64,000 nucleotides of DNA, taken from NCBI RefSeq assembly GCF_030272615.1, contig NC_081413.1:157175849-157239848 (forward strand). Direction: 5' to 3'. The stretch is from Cryptomeria japonica. Its lineage: Eukaryota; Streptophyta; Pinopsida; Cupressales; Cupressaceae. A program made the translations under genes and the position numbers. Of the stretch, positions 47,821 to 59,805 are shown piece after piece. The notes beneath the pieces are model-generated. The model did no database searches. It saw only the letters and a list, made by a program, of their open reading frames with translations, and had not been told where the DNA came from. Numbering within the stretch: the first letter of the stretch is position 1; each line of letters begins with the position of its first letter.

Positions 47821-50800
47821 TATAGAAGAAAACCATAACCATAATCCTAATTTAATTGCAACTTTAACCTTGAATCAAATTTAACTATAAACATAAACTC
47901 AAAGAAAAATTAAACCCTAACTCTAAGTTACCTTATTCTACCCTAGACCAAATTGAACATTACCCCTAACACTAAAAAAATAAAATTGTAACTTTAAACC
48001 AAACTAAACCCAAACCCTAAAAGAAGTTGAAGCATTATTGTTAACCAAATTGAGTTGTAATGCTAACCCCCAATGAAATTGACCCTAACCTAAACCAAAT
48101 TGAACCATAACTTGAACTCTAAATATAATTGAACATTAAACCAAATTAAATTCTCACCCTAACTCTAAACCAAATTTTAAATGTTTACTATAATTTGAAT
48201 TGAGTTAGAAACTAGATTGACTTCTAAATGTAAACCAAACTAAATCCAAATCATAAACTAAATCAAGTCCTAACCATAACACTAAACCAAATTGAACCTT
48301 AAAACTAAATGAAATTAAAACCCAACCTTAAACAAAATTATACACTTATCCTAACACTAAACCAAATCAAACCCTAAACCTAAAATTAACTAATATTAAA
48401 CCAAATTGAGCCTTAGCCCTAACGCTAAATAAAATTAAACCCTTACCCTAAACCTATACCAAATTGAACCCTAATCATAATACTAAACCAAATTGAGCCT
48501 TAACCTTAACTCAAATTAAATTGAACCCTAACACTAAACCAAGTTAAACTGAAATCTTGAACCAAATTGAATCATTACTCTTAACAATTAACCAAATTGA
48601 ACACTATCCAAAATAAAAATGAATTGTAGCCGTACTAGTGAATTAAATTGAATCATAACCCTTATCCTAATTTAATTGTAACCTTAACCTTGAACAAAAT
48701 TGAACCATAACACTAATCAAATCGAACCCTAACACTAAACCAAATAGAATGATAACCTTAAACCTCACTGAATTAAACCCTAACTGTAATATTTATTATG
48801 TATTAAATGAAAATTAAACCCTTAAGTTAATCCTAAACCAAAATGTACCATAAACCTAATTGAACAATAATTCAAAGTAAATTCTAACCTTAATAGTAAA
48901 CTAAAATAAACCCTAATAATAAATCATTTTAAACCCTAAGCCAAAATTGAAGCCAAAACTTGAACCAAATTGAATTATAATTATAAACATTTAATCAAAT
49001 GGAACACTATCTCTAAATAAAATTCAATTATAATCCTAACAATGAAGGAAATTGAATCATAACCCTAATCCAAATTTAATTGTAACCCTAACCTTGATTG
49101 AAATTGAACTATGTAACATTAACCATATCAATCCCTAAATTTAACACTAAACCAAATTTAACCCTAACCAACTCAATGAAATTAAATCCTAAATATTAAA
49201 TGGAATTAAACCCTAAGCCAAAACCTACCATAAACCTAACACTAAACCAAAATTAACCCTAACTCTAAACCTAATTGAACAATAAATCAAATTAAACTCT
49301 ATGTATATCACTAAACCAAACTAAACCCTACAATGCCAATAATAGGAGGTCAACAATTGAACTAGCATTGAACTCTAATCCTAACTCTAAACCAAAAGAA
49401 ACCCTAACCTTAAACCATATCCAACCCTAATGCTAAACTAAAGTAAATTGTAATTAATTGAATTTCAAACCAAATTGAACTCTAAAGCTAATACTAAACA
49501 AAAATAAACCCTGACATTCAATCATATTGAACCCTAAGACTAAACAAAAGTTAACCCTAACCTTAAACCAATGTGAATCCAAACCATGAACCATATCAAA
49601 CATTAAACCCAACACTAAACCAAATTGAACCCTAACCATAAATGAAATTCAATCCTAACCCTTCCTATAAACTAAAATATTCCCTATTCACAATAGTAAA
49701 TCAAATTAAACCCTAACCCTAAGACAAACTAAAACCAAATCCTAAACTAAAACATTTAACCATAACTCTAACATTAAATCAAATAAAAACCTAACCCTAA
49801 AATAAATTAAATTCTAACCCTTACTCTATAATTAATTCTAACCCAAATTCTCATCTTAAACCTAACTATAATTCTATCTCTAACACTAACCCTTTAATGC
49901 TTACCCTTACCCTAATCCTAACTATAATTGTAATCCTAGCCATAACTATACCCCTAAACTAGATTCTATCTCTATCTGCAACACTAACTCTAATCCTAAC
50001 CAAAACCCTAACCCTAACCTTGAATCCTAACAATTAAACCATAACTGACATAGCATTAGGGTTCTTAAACACTAATCCTGACCATGATGTAAATCCTAAC
50101 CCTAACCACAACCATAATTATAACCCTCAACCTAACTATAACCCAAACCCTAAACCCTAACCCAAGCAATAACCCTAACCCTAACCATGATGCAAATCCT
50201 AACCCTAACCATAATCATGATATAAACACTAACATTTCAATCCTAATACTAACCCTTAACCTTAACCCTAACCCTAACCCTAGCTATGATGTAAACCCTA
50301 ACCCTAGCCATAATCCTAACTATGACCCTAACCATAATCCTAAACCTAACCTTAACCCCAATCATGATGTAAACAATAAACCTAACCATAACCCTAATCA
50401 TAATCCTTACCCTAACTCTAATCGTAATGCTAACCTAATCATAATCTTAAACCCTAACCCTAACAATAATCCTACCCTAAACTTAACCCTAATCCAAATT
50501 TAACTTTAATCCTAATCTATTTCTAACCTTAATCTAGCCCAAACTCTAATCCTAATTGAGCTTTAATACTAATTTAACCCTAACCTTAATGTAATTGAAC
50601 CATAACCATAATTCTAACACTAACTTTGATGTAAACCCTAAACGTAATTGTAACCTTGACACTATAAAAACATAACCTTAACACTTTAAACCCTAACCCT
50701 AACCATGATCCTAACCATAATTATAAGCCCTAACCCTAACCATAATCCTAAACCAAAGCCAGACCCTAACCATGATATACACCATAACCATTATCATAAC

Positions 50801-51025
50801 CCTAACCGTAATCATAACCCTAACCATGATGTAAACCTTTACCCTAACCATACTACTAACCTTAACTCTAATCTAAAACATAACCATAAAACAAATCCTA
50901 ATCCTAACCATACCCCCAATTATAATTCTAACCCTAACATTAATTATAATTATGCTTACCCTAACCCTACCTTTGATGTAAACCCTAAACATAATTGTAA
51001 CCTTGACACTAAACTCTAAATTTAA
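47821..51025. repeat. Degenerate telomere-like (CCCTAA/CCCTAAA) array
   Basis: About 3.2 kb in which CCCTAA-like units recur on the plus strand. The left two thirds are dominated by longer variants (AACCAAATTGAACCCTAA), while the right third has runs such as AACCCTAACCCTAACCCTA near 50262-50281. A second-order unit containing CATGATGTAAA recurs at about 50084, 50187, 50286, 50363 and 50827. The segment around 50605-50660 is nearly repeated around 50966-51015. Both hexamer and heptamer spacing are present. Any open frames here (Asn-Pro-His repeats) are products of the repeat, not genes. Confidence 0.88.
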
Positions 51026-51033
51026 ACCTAATA

Positions 51034-51372
51034 TTAGGGTGTGTGCACCAAGAAGGTGTGCAAAAAAGTAGACACACACCAAAAAAAAGTTGAAAAACAA
51101 CAACTGTGTTCGCGGTTTTAAAATTTAAACACCTCGTACACGGTTAGGTTCGTTGTGCCCAAGCCTAAAGGGACAAAACCGTGTACATGATCTTTTAGGA
51201 ACTAGGACCCCATCCACGGTTTTAGTTCCTAAAGGACCGCGTACGCGGTCCCTATCAATAGTTTTTTTTTTCACAGTCAACTATATTATTTTATCCCGCA
51301 GACGAGAGCGAGTTTAAGGGTTTTTTTTCTTCCAAATTGCACATAGGCTACCTATTTTCACACCTAGACACC
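51034..51372 (+). promoter_or_regulatory. Palindrome-rich 5' flank of the multi-exon gene remnant
   Basis: Contains a perfect 18-bp palindrome GGACCGCGTACGCGGTCC (51234-51251), a stem-loop with arms CTTTAGGAACT/AGTTCCTAAAG just before it (about 51192-51235), and repeated CCGTGTACA/GTACACGG words. It is GC-rich compared with its surroundings and ends nine bases before the probable start codon. It may be a promoter or the subterminal region of a DNA transposon. Confidence 0.4.
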
Positions 51373-53511
51373 ATGGATAGAGGTTGGTTACACATTTTTT
51401 TTGTTTTTTTTGCACATTTGATAAATTTTATTTACATTTTCAATTTAAATTCGTTGTTTTTTATTAGTTTTAAAATTTTTTTTGTTACCAATATCAGATT
51501 CTGAAAATCCTCTTCCACAATATGATGCATCTCAAAACCCACAGTAAAACTCACAATTAAACCCACGGCAAAACCCTCACGATACACCTCCATCTCCTCC
51601 TTTAGACCGTACAACTGCTACATAGGAGGATTTGCTTAATCAGTTAGGGCAAAACACTGCTAAAATAACTAGACTAATTAATAGATTGAAAATATCCGAG
51701 CTTGAGCATCATTTATCCCTTTCCACTAGCCTAGAAACACTGGCTAGTGGTTCCACTACATTTTCGAGTCAGATTACAAAATGGGGAAACTATAGGGATA
51801 GGTGTCACACTTATTATGCTGATGGGTTATCATATGATGTAGTGAAAAGAAAAAACATAAGTAAAGCACAAATATGTGCTCTTTTTGTTGATCCTTGAAG
51901 TGGTGAGTCCTTACCTCTTAATGCATAGAGGTTTCCCATACATTGGTGTACTAATGTGTAGATGAAGAATCTTTTTTGGAATAGATGGTGGATTGTCTTT
52001 GACAAACAACCTTGTAATAATTTTGAGGTTTCATTATATTGTTTGAGGAAAGCATATTGTGAGTTTGTCCTCAATGAGCAGCCTAATTATTTTGATATGA
52101 GAGAGTTCCATGGTAGAGGTGGTAGCTCTACCCAAGATAGACATAGAGCCCGTAGGGTAATAGACTCGCAGAGTCGTTGCCCCCTAGCACCCAAACCCAA
52201 GGTGCATGCGACGGTCCCAGTAGCCCTGCAAGAGTCGATGGAGCTTCAAAATCTTCAGGTGCTCACAACATTGACTGATATGACCATCCAACATGGGACA
52301 CAATTAGAAATTCCTCTTAGCCCAGACGATGTTCCATTACCTGAGGCAGCTGGCACTAGTCAACCCATTGAGCATGTGTATCCCACTTGCTCAGGCATAT
52401 GAACAGGGATGGATGTCAAGGCTAGTGAATATGGTTCCATGTCCCATCTATGCATGATTTGCGAGAGTAGATGTCAGACCCGTATGACTGAGGATGTGGC
52501 ACTGATGGATGAATTGATGGACATGTTTGCTAGTCAGCCGCAGACCAAGGTGTGTTGATTTGAATTCATAACATTTTATTTATCAGTCACTTAAAATTTG
52601 TAATTGTAAATGAATATTCATTTATATATTGATTTAAATTGATACAAACAATATGCATTTTAGGATGTAGCAATGGGTGTTAATAAACCATATGATATTC
52701 CTCCCATAGTTATTGCAGTTGCAACTTCGATGCCTGAGGTAAAAATTTTGTAACATGTTAAAAAAGAATAGTACTTTGAATTCAAAAAAAATTATAAGAT
52801 ATACTAACTCTCTTTAATGTTTGACATTTTTTTGTTTTGTAGGTGTTGACAAGAGACCAAATGTCCCACAATGATGATGTCACGCTCTTAGCAATCGATT
52901 TTGGCTTACAAAGCTATGCAATATCATAATTCGTACACCTTATTTTATGTATTCTTTTCATGGAATATGCAAGTCATTTAATTTTAGATTTGTTAAATTA
53001 TGTTTAATATTATGTACTAATATCTTGTGTTAATTTTGTTTGTTTTAGGGTACCCCCTCCATGTCTAGGCCTCGTCCTTAGTGGAAGAAATCCTCAACGA
53101 TGCCTAAACATGGGAAGAAGGTGATTGAACACATTTTTAATTGTATAATCATTTGAAAAGGTTGAAATTGTCTTAGTTGGAATTTGTAGATTGATTTGTG
53201 TTTTTTGTCTATTTTATATACAATGACCATTGGGCTTTGTAGAATTCATGAATGCACCTGATATGCCGAAGGATTGAGAGAGGGAAGAGGTATGTATCTC
53301 TACTTAATTTTCTTGATTTGATTATTATATGCAGGTGTACATGTGAACTTGTGATAAATTGTAATCTTATCATTTTTCATAGAGGAAATACCCATAGCTG
53401 CTTCATCAATGGTGAGCCCTCCTACGTGTACTGGAGAACCATCTCAGGCTCCGGGACACTTTGTTTTATATATTGCACTAATTTTATTATGATAATATGA
53501 TGAAACAATAA
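51373..53511 (+). pseudogene. Multi-exon gene remnant, product unknown, nine nonsense codons
   Basis: Exon 1 is ATGGATAGAG (51373-51382). Exons 2-7 are inferred at 51498-52549, 52664-52738 (25 codons), 52843-52932 (30), 53049-53120 (24), 53243-53289 and 53383 onward, each flanked by GT and AG and keeping one frame. In-frame stops: 51545, 51623, 51896, 51926, 51959, 52400, 52927, 53079 and 53249; no frameshift. Exon 2 encodes a leucine-rich segment that may be coiled (LINRLKISELEHHLSL), then 'WGNYRDRCHTYYADGLSY', ALFVDP, and RFPIHW...LFWNRWWIVFD. I do not recognise the family. It may be a host-gene copy or an accessory gene of a DNA transposon. The last exon boundary is uncertain. Confidence 0.5.
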
Positions 53512-53597
53512 TGATTTGGTCAACTACTGGGGGGGGTTTGAATCAATAGATAGAAAATAAACTAAACTTTCACCAAACTTAATTCCAACTCAGAAAC

Positions 53598-54712
53598 TGT
53601 AATACCCTAAAAATGGTCATCCAAAACCATGGGCCCCTAATCTTGACTAATGTGCTTAAATTCAATAAAATTCATCAAGGTGCTGAATCAAATAATCAAT
53701 TTAAATCAATCATGAGACCCTGATTAATTAATTCCTAAGGTATAAAAATGGAACATGGCAATTACAAATAATTAAATTTTCATTTAATTAATTGATCAAA
53801 TTCAAAATAGAAAATCTTTTTTAAATCAAATATCTCATTTATTTTATTAAATATCTTTTGCATATTTAATAAATAAATAAAAATTGCCATAAATCTTCAA
53901 AAAAAGGAAACAAATCAAGAAAGAGGAATTAATTTGAAAAATAAATTGGAAATTATGGGCACAAAAATTCAAAAAAGGAAACAAATCGACTGAACTCAAG
54001 AAAAATGGAAAGAATTTGAGTTGCTAATTTGAACTCAATCTCATCTCTCCAAAATGGAATTAAATTGTCCAATCAAATCATTTCACCTGGATTTTGCTTC
54101 TTTTGAATCGATCTCAACCGTTCATTAAAGATCAATCTTGACCTTTGGTCTCCCTCTTGATTTTCCTATAAATTCAGGCTCTCATTCTTCAATCAGGATC
54201 CAAGAATTTTACATTGTTATTATGCTAATATTGTGTTGCAGTTTAACGAAGAAATTTTTAAGAATCTTTGCATATTTAATTCATCAATCAACTTAGTTTT
54301 CATTTAGCTTTCATTTAATCTTAGAATTATTTAGTCTTCTAGTTCATTAGCTTAGATTTATTTCTCTTATCTAGATTCAATTTCTTGCATATAATCTAGC
54401 TTAGCTTCATTTAGAGCTTTGATCATTTAGCTTGATAATTTCATTTCACTTAATCAATTAATCTTGCATTCAATCTTCTATTTAATTATTAATCTTGCAT
54501 TCGCCTAGTTGCATGCATTTAAAAATCCTCCATTTGAGTGTAGTCTAATCACTGGATAGCTTATCAATCTGTGAGAAATCTACACTCGCACTTTCTAGGA
54601 GGAAATAAGCCGACTTGCAATGGATTTCATTTTGTTGTTTTTGATTAACCCATGCAAATAATAGTTTATTGAAGTGTTTGTGCCCTTGCAGGTTCCCCAA
54701 ATTTCACACACA
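53598..54712 (+). repeat. 5' LTR of element L
   Basis: TG start at 53598, end ...CACACA at about 54712, with a TATA box (CTATAAATTC, about 54170) near the middle. From 53641 on it is repeated at 56171-57236 without its first 43 bases. Confidence 0.7.
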
Positions 54713-54718
54713 GATTTA

Positions 54719-54754
54719 TGGCCCCCACTATGGGGCTCGAACCCACGACTACAA
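54719..54754 (+). other. Primer-binding site of element L (tRNA-Lys type), first copy
   Basis: TGGCCCCCACTATGGGGCTC followed by GAACCCACGAC. From memory, this matches the complement of the 3' half of plant tRNA-Lys with few differences, over about 36 bases and so beyond the usual 18-base site. The second copy at 57243-57278 starts TGGCACCCACCGTGGGGCTC and keeps the acceptor part better. Confidence 0.8.
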
Positions 54755-54855
54755 ACTTTCTAATGTTTCTTGGACATATTTGATGTTTGATTTTATAACT
54801 GGTAACATGTGTTAAATTTGCAAATAAAGATCTTTCTTTTTGCTTGTTATTCCAT

Positions 54856-55410
54856 AACAGTAAAAAATGGTCTCTGTTTGGAGGGCATAACGTTTTATTG
54901 AACTGTTGGATCTAAATAAATTTTGGATATGTTGTTTCAAACAAAGTTGTATAGATTTTTATCAAAGTGATTTGCTTCATTTTGTCTGGTTTGAAATTTA
55001 CGAATGACAGAGTGCAGTACTATTATTTTGCTTGTTCTTCTATGACAGTAAAAAGGGTCTCTGTTCAAAGGGAATAAATTTTGTTTGAACCGTTGGATCT
55101 AAATTTTTTTTGGATATGTTGTTTCAAACCAAGGTTTATGTATTTTCACTAGAGAGATTTGCCTAATTTTTATTGGTTTGAAAGATAGGAGTGACAAAGT
55201 GTAGTACTATCATTTTGCTTGTTCTTTTGTCATAGTAAAAAATGGTCTCTCATCAGAGGGTATAAATTTTTATTGAAACGTTGGATCTAAAAAAATTGTG
55301 GATATATTGTTTCAAACCAAGTTTTTTACATTTTTCATCGAAGCGATTTGCCTAATGTTGTCTGGTTTGTAAGTTATGAATGACAGAATGCAGTACTATC
55401 AAAACTGTCA
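54856..55410 (+). repeat. Leader repeats of element L, three units of about 187 bp (first block)
   Basis: Units begin with (A/G)CAGTAAAAAATGGTCTCT at about 54856, 55043 and 55230. Shared words are GTTGGATCTAAA, GGATATGTTGTTTCAAAC and GTGCAGTACTAT. The same three units recur in the second block at about 57381, 57569 and 57757. Confidence 0.85.
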
Positions 55411-57242
55411 TAACTAGGATAGTCATAAAAAATAGAAATTCTTGTTAGATTAGCTTAATTTATATTTTACATGCTAGAATTTTCTTTTCATGATTTTTTA
55501 TGCTATTTTGGCAACTAATTTTGGGCTTTTAATATCTTTGTTTTGTAGGTTGCCTTGGGAGATACAAACAAACATTCTATCTTCTTAATCTTTTTAGGAA
55601 CACTTCAATTTCTATAAGGGAAAGAACTTTGGTTTACGTGTTTTTGGGAAAAATCTAGAGTAGGAGAGTATGCTCTTGTCCATTCAGACAATCAAAAATC
55701 TAGACCTTGATATTTTTTTTCTATTAGAGTTTGAGATCTATTGATACCTTTAGAGGGCTTGCCTCCTGAGAAGCCCTAAAGGCTCAGTGAGAGGGAATGA
55801 CCCAAGTGGCAACAGGCTAAAGCCAATCTCTTCTGATCCACTATAATCAAATGTGTTTGTGATGAAAGTTAGAAGCAACGACTGCTGATTAGTTCATACT
55901 GATGACATGTCTCCCCATAAACCCTATAGAGCACAACCTCTATAGGTTGGGAGCCTTCCTTAATGGAGTGTACACCTTCGCATGTACGACCACTCAAACA
56001 GATGCCCTTACTAGACACATTTTGTGTTAGAAGCCAAAAACCTTCTAGTTGTTGACACAAGAGGTCAGACCTATGAAGGCTCACATTCTTACAATTCTTA
56101 GTAGAGACAAAGTTTGCCATGGGGAGTTTTCATGGGGACTGGTGCTTGGCTTCCTCAGAGAAGGGAGTTTTCTTGACTAATGTGCTTAAATTCAATAAAA
56201 TTCATCAAGGTGTTGAATCAAATAATCAATTTAAATCAATCATGAGAGCCTGATTAATTAGTTCCAAAGGTATAAAATGCATCATGGCAATTACAATTAA
56301 TTAAATTCTCATTTAATTAATTGATCAAATTCAAAATTCAAAATAGAAAATCTTTTTAAAATCAAATATCTCATTTATTTAATTAAATATCTTTTGCATA
56401 TTTAATAAATAAATAAAAATTACCATAAATCTTCAAAAAAAGGAAACAAATCAAGAAACAGGAATTAATTTAAAAAATAAATTGGAAATTAAGAGCACAA
56501 AAATTCATAAAAGGAAACAAATCGACTAAACTCAAGAAAAATGGAAAGAATCTGAGTTGCTAATGTGAACTCAATCTCATCTCTCCAAAATGGAATTAAA
56601 TTGTCCAGTCAAATCATTTCACCTGGATTTTGCTTCCTTTGAATTGATCTCAACCATTCATTAAAGATCAATCCTGACCTTTGGTCTCCCTCTTGATTTT
56701 CCTATAAATTCAGGCTCTCATTCTTCAATCAGGATCCAAGAATTTTACATCGTTATTATGCTAATATTGTGTTACAATTCATCGAGGAAATTTTTAAGAA
56801 GATTTGCATATTTAATTCATCAATCAACTTAGTTTTCATTTAGCTTTCATTTAATCTTAGAATTATTTAGGCTTCTAGTTCATTAGCTTAGATTTATTTC
56901 TCTTATCTAGATTCAATTTCTTGCATATAATCTAGCTTAGCTTCATTTAGCTTGATAATCTCATTTCACTTAATCAATTAATCTTGCATTCAATCTTGTA
57001 TTTAATTATTAATCTTGCATTCGCCTAGTTGCATGCATTTAAAAATCCTCTGTTTGAGTGTAGTCTAGTCACTGGATAGCTTATCAATCTGTGAGAAATC
57101 CACACTCGCACTTTCTAGGAGGAAATAAGCTGACTTGCAATGGATTTCATTTTATTGTTTTTGATTAACTAACCCATGCAAATAATGGTTTATTGAAGTG
57201 TTTGTGCCCTTGCAGGTTCCCCAAATTCCACACACACATTTA

Positions 57243-57278
57243 TGGCACCCACCGTGGGGCTCGAACCCATGAATACAA
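57243..57278 (+). other. Primer-binding site of element L, second copy
   Basis: Second copy within the tandem block. Only one mismatch to my recollection of the tRNA-Lys complement in the first 18 bases (A for G at the fifth base). This copy lies closer to gag and may be the one that was used. Confidence 0.75.
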
Positions 57279-58700
57279 ACTTTTTAATATTTCTTGAACA
57301 TATTTGATTTTTGATTTTTATAACTAATAAGATGTGTTAAATTTGCAAATAAAGATCTTTCTTTTTGCTTGTTAGTCCATGACAGTAAAAATTGGTCTCT
57401 GTTTGGAGGGTATAACGTTTTATTGAACCTTTGGATTTAAACAAATTTTGGATATGTTGTTTCAAACAAAGTTTTATAGATTTAGATCAGAGTGATTTGT
57501 TTCATTTTGTCTGGTTTGAAAGTTATGAATGACAAAGTGTAGTACTATCATTTTTCTTGTTCTTCTGTGACAGTAAAAAAGGATCTCTGTTTAGAGGGAA
57601 TAAATTTTGTTTGAACCGTTGGATCTAAATTTTTTTTGGATATGTTGTTTCAAACTAAGGTTTATGTATTTTCGCCAGAGAGATTTGCCTAATTTTTACT
57701 GGTTTGAAAGTTAGGAATGACAGAGTGTAGTACTATCATTTTGCTTGTTCTTTTGTGATAGTAAAAAATGGTCTCTGTTCGAAGGGCATAAATTTTTATT
57801 GAAAGGTTGGATCTAAAAAAATTGTGGATATGTTGTTTCAAACCAAGTTTTCTACATTTTCCGTTGAAGCGATTTGCCTAATGTTGTGTGGTTTGTAAGT
57901 TATGAATGACAGAATGCAGTACTATCAAAACTGTCATAACTAGGATAGTAATAAAAAATAGAAATTGTTGTTAGATTAGCTTAATTTATAATTTGCATGC
58001 TAGAATTTTATTTTGATGATATTTTATTCTATTTTGGCAACTAATTTTGGGCTTTTAATATCTTTGTTTTGTAGGTTGCCTCGGGAGATACAAACAAACA
58101 TTCTATCTTCTTAATCTTTTTAGGAACACTTCAATTTCTATAAGGGAAAGAACTTTGTATTATGTGTTTTTGGGAAAAATCTAGAGTAGGAGAGTATGCT
58201 CTTGTCCATTCAGACAATCAAAAATCCAGACCTTGATATTTTTTTTTTATTAGAGTTTGAGATCTGTTGATACCTTTAGTGGGCCTGCCTCCCGAGAAGC
58301 CCTTAAGGCTCGGTGAGAGGGAATGACCCAAGTGGCAATAGGGTAAAGCCAAGCTCTTCCAGGCCACTATAATCAAATGCATTTGTGATGAAAGTTGCAA
58401 GCAACGAGTATTGATTAGTTCATACTGATGACATGTCTCCCCATAAAACCTATAGAGCACAACCTTGATAGGCTAGGAGCCTTCCTTAATGGAGCGTATG
58501 CCGTCACATGTATGGCCACTCAAATAGATGCCCTTGCTAGACAACTTTTGTGTTAGAAGCCAAAAACCTTCTAGTTGTTGACATAGGAGGTTGGACCTCT
58601 AAAGCAGCTCACATTCTTACGATTCTTAGTAGAGATACAAAGTTTGACATGGGGATTTTTCGTGAGGACTAGTGCTTGGCTTCCCTAGAGAAGTGAGTGC

Positions 58701-59805
58701 TGAGGGTGGAGTGAGTGGGGTAAAACACCTAAGTATCCACTCTGAATTGCGTAGCTTGGGGTAACCCCCCAAGTGAGATTTAACAACTATTGTCCTGGCT
58801 AGCCTTAGGATTGTGCTTGAATTTATTTTTATTGCAAAATCAAACAAACATTCTATCTGTCATGTTTTCTGAGTGTGTGCACTGACAAAAAAGAACATTC
58901 TACAATCAACACCACACTTGAAATTGAAACACTTTACAAAAACTTTGGTCTAAAATTTTAAGTATCCATCCACATTGGAAAAAAATATTGTCATTGAAAC
59001 ATTGAACTTGTGTTCTCAAAACAATTATTTTGAATCCCTTGAGACATCATTTACAAGTTCTGATCTTTTGGGTTCTTGCATAGTCACATCATCACACCTT
59101 TAGGACCTTGCATAATCCCCTTAGATCATACCCATCATCTTTGGATAGCCTTCCATCATTCCTTTAGGACATAACCTTAAACCTTGCATAAGTGTCTTAG
59201 GTCATTTCATCATTGGTCCTAGCATTTCATTATTACTTGCATACCAAAATCCAAAAAATAAAAATAAAAAATAAAAAACCCCAAAAAATATTGCTTGCAC
59301 TTAGGATTTCTTGTCTTATGTTTGACATCAACTTTCGATCATTAATCACCCTTATCACGTGAGGGGTATCTTCCTTGAGTTAGGGAGCCTATCAATGTCT
59401 TTGAGTTGGTATTCCGCTTGGAGTTCATCATCTCCTATCATAGCGTGACCTCTCTTTGATCATTTATACTTGTGTATATCCATCATAGCACAAGTCAAAC
59501 CTCAGATTGCAAATATTTTTCTGACCTAGAGTATCTAGTTCTTACATAAAACATCATTCATCCTCATATCCCATTTAGGGTTTAGTTGCACACCGCTTTC
59601 TTATCATATAGATTGCATTTTGCATCAACCCTTTAGCACATTCCCATCTCAATCATGTCACATAGATTACATTTTTTCATTGATCCTTATCACATACTAA
59701 TTTCACTCATATCATAGAGTCCCTCCTTTGCACTTTAAGGTTTGCATCATACCTAGAGTATCATACATTGTCCTAGGTCAAAGATTAGAAGTATCGTAAA
59801 TCTCC
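58701..59805 (+). other. Leader of element L between the tandem block and gag
   Basis: No coding motif. Pyrimidine-rich with several CATCATT-type words. It ends just before the ATG at 59806. Confidence 0.5.

Larger units (their letters stand above)
53641..58700 (+). repeat. 2.53-kb tandem duplication (LTR, primer site and leader)
   Basis: Unit 1 is 53641-56170 and unit 2 is 56171-about 58700; both start TCTTGACTAATGTGC. Each unit contains most of the LTR, the primer site, three leader repeats of about 187 bp, and a block ending in AGTAGAGA..CAAAGTTTG. Divergence between units is modest, with several small indels. Confidence 0.88.

Noticed and set aside
50705-51019. Open frame rich in Asn-Pro-His repeats
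   Set aside because: It is the translation of degenerate CCCTAA-type repeats. Other phases of the array give similar low-complexity frames.
47821-51025. CRISPR-like array
   Set aside because: Units are six to twenty bases with no conserved repeat-spacer structure, in a plant nuclear context.
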